DNA of 8,211 bases from DTU018 sp964618175 (GTDB taxonomy: Bacteria > Bacillota > Syntrophomonadia > Syntrophomonadales > Syntrophomonadaceae), in contig CAZTZX010000085.1 of assembly GCA_964618175.1 (NCBI GenBank), forward strand, positions 1-8,211. Direction: 5' to 3'. The position numbers and the translations under genes are program-made. The notes below the pieces were generated by a model, which was not told where the DNA came from, made no database searches, and saw only the letters and a program-made list of their open reading frames with translations. The first letter of the stretch is position 1. Every line of letters starts with the position of its first letter. Below, piece after piece: positions 1 to 4,382 of the stretch.

Positions 1-654
1 GGGATCTATTATGCATTTGTTGTAGGGCAATAAAAACTCCCTTATACCGCTGGCATATGGGGCAATATCGTATTGCTGAAAATAAACTACCACTCCTTGT
101 GGGGTGCAGTAAAAGTTATTTACATTAAAGGTCTGTTCTACCAACTCTTCATAATTTTCAAAATAGATGTCGGGGTTTTCTTTTATCTGCTCAATGATTT
201 TCTTTTTTATATACGATTTATAATTAGCGGAACACTTATACAATTCCCTGAGTTTTATCATCTGCCCGGTTCTTAGGTTCCAGGTCTGAGAAGTCCTATT
301 TGTTAAACCGTGGGCTCCTCCGGTATACTGGTAATTGTCAAAATATAAACTGATTATGCAGGCTTGGTTGTAAGTTATTGCAAAGGTCTGCAGGGCTTCA
401 AATACCCGTACCGGAAATCCATTTTTGATATCATCCAAATACTGGTCAACTGCCATTTGGTAAAGCTTGGTGCGGAAATTGTTTTGCAGTGCCAGGGCGT
501 TGCCTTTGTAGAACTGGTTTACAGCCTTAATAGTTTTTTGGTAGTTATCTGAAACAAACTCAGGATACTCTATTCGATAGTTTAAAACAGTGACACCCTG
601 GTATTTCATCTCTTCCGTAAGTACCATAGTGTTAAAAGGTATCGACTTTTTCAA
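1..654 (-). CDS. RsiV-like DUF4163/DUF3298 protein, 3' end outside window
   Basis: The open frame codes for 218 residues and leaves the window without a stop. The segment around residues 20-100 resembles DUF4163. Residues 110-116 read YTGGAHG and residues 195-203 read YDIAPYASG, both hallmarks of DUF3298 proteins such as Bacillus RsiV, the lysozyme-sensing anti-sigma factor, and of PdaC-type wall enzymes. The start is TTG at 654, with GAGGTG six bases upstream (661-666); the in-frame GTG at 663 would overlap that site. Unlike RsiV, the N terminus (LKKSIPFNTMVLTEEMK) has no signal peptide or membrane helix and no sigma-binding region, so an anti-sigma role is not supported. The family usually ends soon after the motif seen at residues 203-211, so little is probably missing. 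It is divergent from the DUF6512 gene. Family assignment is fairly sure; function is unknown. Confidence 0.82.
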   Translation of the reverse strand, partial: MKKSIPFNTMVLTEEMKYQGVTVLNYRIEYPEFVSDNYQKTIKAVNQFYKGNALALQNNFRTKLYQMAVDQYLDDIKNGFPVRVFEALQTFAITYNQACIISLYFDNYQYTGGAHGLTNRTSQTWNLRTGQMIKLRELYKCSANYKSYIKKKIIEQIKENPDIYFENYEELVEQTFNVNNFYCTPQGVVVYFQQYDIAPYASGIREFLLPYNKCIIDP

Positions 655-660
655 TATTAT

Positions 661-666
661 CACCTC
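661..666 (-). promoter_or_regulatory. ribosome binding site for the TTG start at 654
   Basis: The minus strand reads GAGGTG, six bases before TTG. This decides the start, because the frame has no ATG until codon 10 and that ATG has no comparable site in front of it. Confidence 0.7.
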
Positions 667-717
667 ATAATAAGATATGGGGTGATGTTATATTTGGTGA
701 CTATCTGTTATAGTAAA

Positions 718-732
718 AGCCCAAAACGGGCT
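718..732. other. short stem-loop in the divergent intergenic region
   Basis: AGCCC (718-722) pairs with GGGCT (728-732) around a five-base loop. Read on the minus strand the stem is followed by TTTTA, so it could be a weak attenuator ahead of the RsiV-like gene. Five base pairs and four T make that only a possibility. Confidence 0.3.
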
Positions 733-735
733 CAC

Positions 736-772
736 TATTGTCACTCCCTGACAGTAAGGCCCTTCGGGGGAG
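736..772 (+). promoter_or_regulatory. hairpin whose loop can pair with the ribosome binding site of the DUF6512 gene
   Basis: TATTGTCA (736-743) pairs with TGACAGTA (749-756), eight pairs with one G-T, leaving the loop CTCCC (744-748). That loop is complementary to GGGAG at 768-772, inside the ribosome binding site GGGGGAG (766-772). A short CCC-TTCG-GGG hairpin (760-769) overlaps the same site. The pairings are seen in the sequence; a role in translation control is inference. Confidence 0.3.
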
Positions 773-780
773 AGAGTTGA

Positions 781-1287
781 TTGCGGATGGATAAAAAGCT
801 TTATTACTGGGAATTGTCAGGTTTCTTTTTTATATTCTTAATGGGTTCTGCCTGGCATTTTCTCTATGACTGGACCGGAATATTTTTAATAAGCCTGATG
901 TCTCCGGTCAATGACAGTGTATGGGAGCATTTAAAGCTCGGTTATCCTACCCTGTTGTTTGCCCTGATTGCCTATTTTTATATCGGTAAACACCAGCGCT
1001 TCTATTGGTCAGTGCGGGCGCTGCAGATGTATCTGATCCCAATCTTCCTGGTGCTGCTCTTTTACGGTTATACAGCAGTGTTAGGGGATAACAAACTATT
1101 TCTGGATATCCTTATCTTTGCCGTAGCGGTCGCTGCTTCGCAGTTGATCGGCTATAAGATTTTGCACAAAACTGCCGGTCCCGGCCGGAGTATTTGGTTC
1201 ATTCCTGCTCTGTTTATTCTGTTAATAATGGCAGCTTTTGCTTATTTCACACTGCATCCCCTACCGTTGGGAATTTTCATTGAGTAA
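781..1287 (+). CDS. DUF6512 family integral membrane protein
   Basis: A 168-residue hydrophobic protein with about five membrane helices, near residues 11-31, 55-69, 81-102, 106-128 and 137-160. The conserved blocks GSAWHFLYDW (22-31) and SPVNDSVWEHLKL (41-53) match DUF6512, a small family of Firmicutes membrane proteins of unknown function. The charged and aromatic residues H26, Y29, D30, N44, W48, E49 and H50 sit near the first two helices and could form a functional site; that is inference. The start is TTG at 781, with GGGGGAG (766-772) eight bases upstream. ATG at 787 is possible but sits 14 bases from that site. It stands alone, divergent from the RsiV-like gene and convergent with the histidine kinase, so the neighbours give no firm hint about its job. 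Confidence 0.85.
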   Translation: MRMDKKLYYWELSGFFFIFLMGSAWHFLYDWTGIFLISLMSPVNDSVWEHLKLGYPTLLFALIAYFYIGKHQRFYWSVRALQMYLIPIFLVLLFYGYTAVLGDNKLFLDILIFAVAVAASQLIGYKILHKTAGPGRSIWFIPALFILLIMAAFAYFTLHPLPLGIFIE

Positions 1288-1305
1288 AAAACCTTTCTCC
1301 AACCG

Positions 1306-2775
1306 TCACCCTTCTTCCGGCGCGGCGGGTAGCATGAGAGTAATTCTGGTACCTATATTCTCCCGGCTTAAAATCTCAATATGACCGTCATGCCGTTCAG
1401 TAATCCATTTGGCGATAGACAACCCCAGACCGGTACCGCCGGTGGCCCTGGCCCGGGATTCATCAGCCCGGTAGAATCGATCCAAGACCCGGGGCACCGA
1501 TTCAGGAGCAATTCCAATACCTTCATCCTGTACAGTCAGGCAAGCATTTCCTTGGGGCGAGGAAACTGAAACGGTTATCCTTTGGCCGGGAGGAGTGTAT
1601 TTTACAGCATTATCAACCAGTATCCGCATTGCTTGTTTGATCAGGCTCTTATCGGCTTCGATGAGAACCGAATTCAAATTATCTATGTATTCATGTCCGC
1701 TGTCAATCATCTGGGTTTCTCGCAGTACTTCTTCAGCCAGGGAAGCCAGATCAAAGCGTTCAATGTTAAGAGCCATGGTATTGTTATCACCACGGGCCAG
1801 GAATAAAAGCTGTTCCACCATTTCTTTCATATTAGCGGTTTCATCTTTTATGGCATCAATTGATTCCTGCAAGGCTTTCTCGTCTTTTTTACCCCAGCGA
1901 TCCAGCAGATTGGCATATCCCTGAATAACAGAGATCGGTGTCCTGAGTTCATGCGAGGCATCGGAAACGAACCGAACCTGGGAACGGTAGGATTCATTGA
2001 TACGATCCAGCATGGCGTTAATTGCTGCAGCCAGACTCTGCAACTCACTTTGCGTTTCACCCACTGAAATACGGGTATCCAGCTTAGCGGCATTTATATT
2101 ATCAAGTTTGCCGGCCAGAGCTTTAAGCTGTTCCGGTGAAAAGGCAGCATCCGTACTGAGGTTTTGGGCTGCTTCTGTTAATTCCTGAATTGGTCTTAAG
2201 GTATGGCGTATCAATTGGGCACCGGAGGAGATGTTTTTTAACAGCATCAATAGTTCCATAACCAACAGCACAGCAAGTATAAATAAGACTATCTGTAGGG
2301 TTCTCTGCGGATGGTAAGAAAGCACAAAAAGATTATTGTCAGCTTTAACTGTTATGTTATAGGAAATATTCTTAAGCAGTTCCTGGGCGCTCATATCCCC
2401 AGAATGGGACAGTTGAAAACTCCTGGGGTTTTCAGCAGTTTGGGGAGGGAAATGCTTTTGCAGGAATTTGGGTATCTGGAATTGCCCTTCTAATTCGGCA
2501 TTTGGTGAAAGACTGTATTCAGTTAATGCCAACCAGTTTTCAGCTTCGGGAGAAGACGGGCTGGTCTGGTTAAATATTTCAGCTGATATAGCTGCCGTTT
2601 GTTCCGCCCGTATAATTAATCCGGCAAGCAAGAGCAGTATCAGCATTAAATCAAGGGCAAGAAAAACGCCCAACATACGGAAAAACAATCTGAAATTGAG
2701 TTTCCATACTATAGAGAACCTGATCTTGTCACTGAACCGGATATGATTGTTGTCAGCAGCATGGTTGTTACTCAT
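1306..2775 (-). CDS. two-component sensor histidine kinase (ArlS-like, HAMP family)
   Basis: A 489-residue membrane kinase. Two membrane helices (about 34-56 and 160-180) enclose an extracytoplasmic sensor region of about 100 residues with no family I recognise. A HAMP linker (about 182-262) leads to the HisKA domain, with the H-box SDASHELRTP and phospho-accepting His275. The ATPase domain shows the N-box ILVDNAVKYTP (N389), the G1 box DEGIGIAPE (417-425), the F-box DRFYRADES (432-440) and the G2 box GGTGLGLSIAK (446-456). All catalytic motifs are intact. The start ATG lies inside the end of the response regulator gene (8-base overlap) with no clear ribosome binding site of its own, which points to translational coupling. 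The kinase should phosphorylate that regulator; the signal is unknown. The gene ends 18 bases from the convergent DUF6512 stop. Confidence 0.95.
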   Translation of the reverse strand: MSNNHAADNNHIRFSDKIRFSIVWKLNFRLFFRMLGVFLALDLMLILLLLAGLIIRAEQTAAISAEIFNQTSPSSPEAENWLALTEYSLSPNAELEGQFQIPKFLQKHFPPQTAENPRSFQLSHSGDMSAQELLKNISYNITVKADNNLFVLSYHPQRTLQIVLFILAVLLVMELLMLLKNISSGAQLIRHTLRPIQELTEAAQNLSTDAAFSPEQLKALAGKLDNINAAKLDTRISVGETQSELQSLAAAINAMLDRINESYRSQVRFVSDASHELRTPISVIQGYANLLDRWGKKDEKALQESIDAIKDETANMKEMVEQLLFLARGDNNTMALNIERFDLASLAEEVLRETQMIDSGHEYIDNLNSVLIEADKSLIKQAMRILVDNAVKYTPPGQRITVSVSSPQGNACLTVQDEGIGIAPESVPRVLDRFYRADESRARATGGTGLGLSIAKWITERHDGHIEILSRENIGTRITLMLPAAPEEG

Positions 2776-3445
2776 CTTTGATCACATATCCTACTCCTCT
2801 TACGGTATGAATCAGTTTAATACTAAATACCTCATCAATTTTTCCCCGCAAAAAGCGTACATAGACATCAACTACATTGGTATCTCCAGCATAGTCATAA
2901 CCCCAAACATTTTCCAGCAGGGTTTCCCGCGACACTACCAAATCCTTGTTTTTCAACAGAAAGTACAGCAGGTCGAATTCGCGTTTAGTAAGTTCAATGG
3001 CCGTATCCATATAATTCACGGTATGGCGGCTGGTATCCAACTGCAGCCCGGATGCAGACAGTACCTCGGATTGTTCTGATTTATTAGCTAGTCTCAAAGT
3101 GGTGCGGATGCGTGCCAGGAGTTCTTCAATGGCAAAAGGTTTGGTGATGTAATCATTAGCCCCGCTGTCTAAGCCAGAAACCTTATCTATCACACTGTCT
3201 CGGGCTGTCAGCAAAATTACTGGAACGGAGGAAACACGGCGGATCCTGCGCAGTACTTCCATGCCGCTCATCTTTGGCAGCATGACATCCAGCAGAATAA
3301 GGTCGAACTCGCCTGTTTCAGCGAGTTCGAGACCGGTTCTGCCATCGAAAGCTTTGCTGGTTGAATAACCTTCGTAGCCAAGTTCCAGTTCAATAAAGCG
3401 GGCGATTTTCTCTTCATCTTCAATAATCAGTATTTTCAAGCTCAT
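2768..3445 (-). CDS. OmpR/PhoB-class response regulator (ArlR-like)
   Basis: A 225-residue two-domain regulator. The receiver domain (1-118) has the acidic pair E9/D10, the phospho-accepting D53 in DLILLDVMLP, T80 in VILLTARD, and K102 followed by P103. The C-terminal winged helix (about 128-224) has the family pattern ELTKREFDLLYFLLKN and ends in HTVRGVGYVIKDE. The ATG at 3445 is preferred because MSLKILIIEDE is the standard length before the first beta strand. The bases before it (GGCAGGTTGCT) contain only a modest AGG. The frame stays open into the run of N, but that extension has no meaning. The stop overlaps the kinase start. It probably activates or represses targets by binding direct repeats as a dimer; a candidate site lies upstream at 4010-4027. 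ArlR resemblance is by overall look only. Confidence 0.95.
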   Translation of the reverse strand: MSLKILIIEDEEKIARFIELELGYEGYSTSKAFDGRTGLELAETGEFDLILLDVMLPKMSGMEVLRRIRRVSSVPVILLTARDSVIDKVSGLDSGANDYITKPFAIEELLARIRTTLRLANKSEQSEVLSASGLQLDTSRHTVNYMDTAIELTKREFDLLYFLLKNKDLVVSRETLLENVWGYDYAGDTNVVDVYVRFLRGKIDEVFSIKLIHTVRGVGYVIKDE

Positions 3446-3456
3446 AGCAACCTGCC

Positions 3457-3556
3457 NNNNNNNNNNNNNNNNNNNNNNNNNNNNNNNNNNNNNNNNNNNN
3501 NNNNNNNNNNNNNNNNNNNNNNNNNNNNNNNNNNNNNNNNNNNNNNNNNNNNNNNN
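3457..3556. other. assembly gap (100 N)
   Basis: Exactly 100 N, the conventional placeholder for a scaffold gap of unknown length. It hides the C-terminal end of the DUF4342 protein and the spacer before the response regulator. Confidence 0.97.
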
Positions 3557-3896
3557 TACCTTTATACACTTCAAAAGAATTGATGTTGCCTTTGTGAATA
3601 ACTTTCAGCAAAAACTGCCCAGCCTTTTTAACAGAAGCCCCGAAAGAGTTTTCGGATTTATTGTTGTTATGATGACTTTCGTTGGCATTTGAATGTGGCG
3701 GGATTTCTTTTGAATCGGTAGTCTTTTCGCTGTTGAAATAACCGCCTCCGTTGGGGGCCTGTATCTTGCCCTGTTTCTCCAGACTAATAACAGCCTCCAG
3801 TAAATCTCCATTGGCCGCATCTAGAACAGCCTTGGCTTCTTCGTAGCTGATATTGGCCATGGCACAGATTTTTTCCACATTTTCTAAGGTTGTCAT
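3557..3896 (-). CDS. DUF4342 protein with N-terminal UBA-like domain, 3' end lost in assembly gap
   Basis: 113 residues are visible. Residues 4-43 form a three-helix UBA-like segment (ENVEKICAMANISYEEAK, then NGDLLEAVISLEKQGKI), like the N-terminal domain of elongation factor Ts. A low-complexity Asn/Ser/His-rich linker (about 50-88) follows, then the start of DUF4342 (about 94-113: QFLLKVIHKGNINSFEVYKG). In the family, DUF4342 goes on with a hydrophobic, probably membrane-spanning segment; here that part is in the gap. The start ATG has GGAGG seven bases upstream (3904-3908). It is first in a likely operon with the response regulator and kinase, so it may act in or be controlled by that system; this is inference. 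Function unknown. Confidence 0.85.
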
Positions 3897-3903
3897 ACTA
3901 ATT

Positions 3904-3908
3904 CCTCC
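3904..3908 (-). promoter_or_regulatory. ribosome binding site of the DUF4342 gene
   Basis: GGAGG on the minus strand, seven bases before the ATG at 3896. It is a strong site and supports this start. Confidence 0.75.
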
Positions 3909-3923
3909 CTATTTTCGTCAGTA

Positions 3924-3954
3924 TTATCAACAGTTGTTTGGTGAGTCTTGATAA
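3924..3954. repeat. 7-base inverted repeat in the DUF4342 leader
   Basis: TTATCAA (3924-3930) and TTGATAA (3948-3954) are perfect inverted copies 17 bases apart, between the candidate promoter and the ribosome binding site. They could form a leader hairpin or an operator, or be chance in AT-rich DNA. Confidence 0.3.
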
Positions 3955-3964
3955 CATTTGACTA

Positions 3965-3993
3965 TGTATAAATACTAACGGCCAAAACTTAAA
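3965..3993 (-). promoter_or_regulatory. candidate promoter of the DUF4342/two-component operon
   Basis: The minus strand shows TTTAAG (3993-3988), a 17-base spacer, and TATACA (3970-3965). The -10 box is good and the -35 box poor, as expected of a promoter that needs an activator. The 11-base-period repeats lie just upstream. Transcription would start near 3958. Confidence 0.35.
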
Positions 3994-4009
3994 GGGAAAT
4001 TAGTCCTAC

Positions 4010-4027
4010 ATTAAAATCAGATTAAAA
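4010..4027 (-). promoter_or_regulatory. direct repeats with 11-base period, candidate response-regulator site
   Basis: On the minus strand TTTTAAT occurs twice with four bases between (plus strand ATTAAAA at 4010-4016 and 4021-4027), giving an 11-base period. A weaker third element (ATTTAAC, 4031-4037) comes next. OmpR/PhoB regulators bind direct repeats of about this spacing. The site is 114-131 bases before the DUF4342 start and just upstream of the candidate -35 box. The repeats are seen; binding is inference. Confidence 0.4.
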
Positions 4028-4111
4028 CTTATTTAACCCAGTTTTATTATAACTGCTTATATGACATGAGTATACCGAGCCCATTTTTCTTGGAGACGTA
4101 GCCAGTATTGA

Positions 4112-4240
4112 GGTAGTTAGAGCTCCCAACCCGTTTATCGTTGCTTTGTAATGCCAACCCTCTGACCTTAAACGAAACCAATGCACCAGCATACCCGCCT
4201 GAGGAGTTGGGTTATCTTTCTCTTTAGTTGATCCAGCGGC
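4112..4240 (-). pseudogene. relic of an APC-superfamily (KimA/YdaO-like) permease
   Basis: A minus-strand frame, open from 4279 to a stop at 4022-4024 but without a plausible start, codes at 4201-4112 for 30 residues. These include QAGMLVHWFRLRSEGWHYKA followed by INGLGALTT. The pattern matches the cytoplasmic loop and start of the next helix in APC-type permeases such as KimA (SQ-G-M---W-R----GW---IN--GA). Residues on both sides do not continue the family, and the rest of a roughly 600-residue transporter is absent. I read it as a small decayed remnant, recognised from memory of the family and not from an alignment. Its downstream end lies next to the regulatory DNA of the DUF4342 operon. 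Confidence 0.5.
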
Positions 4241-4247
4241 ATTACAA
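4146..4247. repeat. 10-base perfect inverted repeat around the permease relic
   Basis: TTGTAATGCC (4146-4155) and GGCATTACAA (4238-4247) are exact inverted copies 82 bases apart. The left arm lies inside the permease-like segment. It may be a trace of an inverted duplication or insertion. No transposase or target duplication is visible. Confidence 0.35.
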
Positions 4248-4301
4248 TAAAACCCAAGTTTTACCCTTTGGTTTTTACCCTATATTTAAAGGTACATGGT
4301 A

Positions 4302-4341
4302 AAAATAACAGCCAGGGCAGAACTATTTTGCCCTGGCTGTT
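4302..4341 (-). terminator. intrinsic terminator of the SLH/leucine-rich-repeat unit
   Basis: AACAGCCAGGGCA (4307-4319) pairs perfectly with TGCCCTGGCTGTT (4329-4341), 13 base pairs around a nine-base loop. On the minus strand the stem is followed by ATTTTT (4307-4302). It starts 42 bases after the stop of the leucine-rich-repeat gene. The plus side has no T run, so it acts in one direction. Confidence 0.9.
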
Positions 4342-4382
4342 CCAGTTAATCATCGTCTTTGGGTAAATTTCAGATCAATTGC

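Larger units (their letters stand above)
3897..4382. other. long non-coding stretch between the surface-protein unit and the two-component operon
   Basis: This 486-base stretch holds, from right to left, the terminator of the leucine-rich-repeat gene (4302-4341), the permease relic (4112-4240), the 11-base-period repeats (4010-4037), and the candidate promoter and leader of the DUF4342 gene. I found no intact gene or recognised riboswitch in it. Confidence 0.6.

Noticed and set aside
73..552. Plus-strand open frames at the left edge
   Set aside because: They lie opposite the DUF3298 gene, whose conserved motifs fix the coding strand.
1381..3079. Several plus-strand open frames of 60-110 codons opposite the kinase and regulator
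   Set aside because: They have no recognisable products or ribosome binding sites and are shadows of well-supported minus-strand genes.
3420..3896. One continuous coding frame across the run of N joining DUF4342 to sequence beyond 3457
   Set aside because: The frame through the gap is an artefact of unknown bases, and the regulator frame is clear beyond the gap.
4040..4260. Riboswitch (cyclic di-GMP type) in the intergenic region
   Set aside because: GGTAG-like and AAAGC-like bits occur, but the required stems and conserved junctions are missing, and the permease-like reading frame explains the sequence better.
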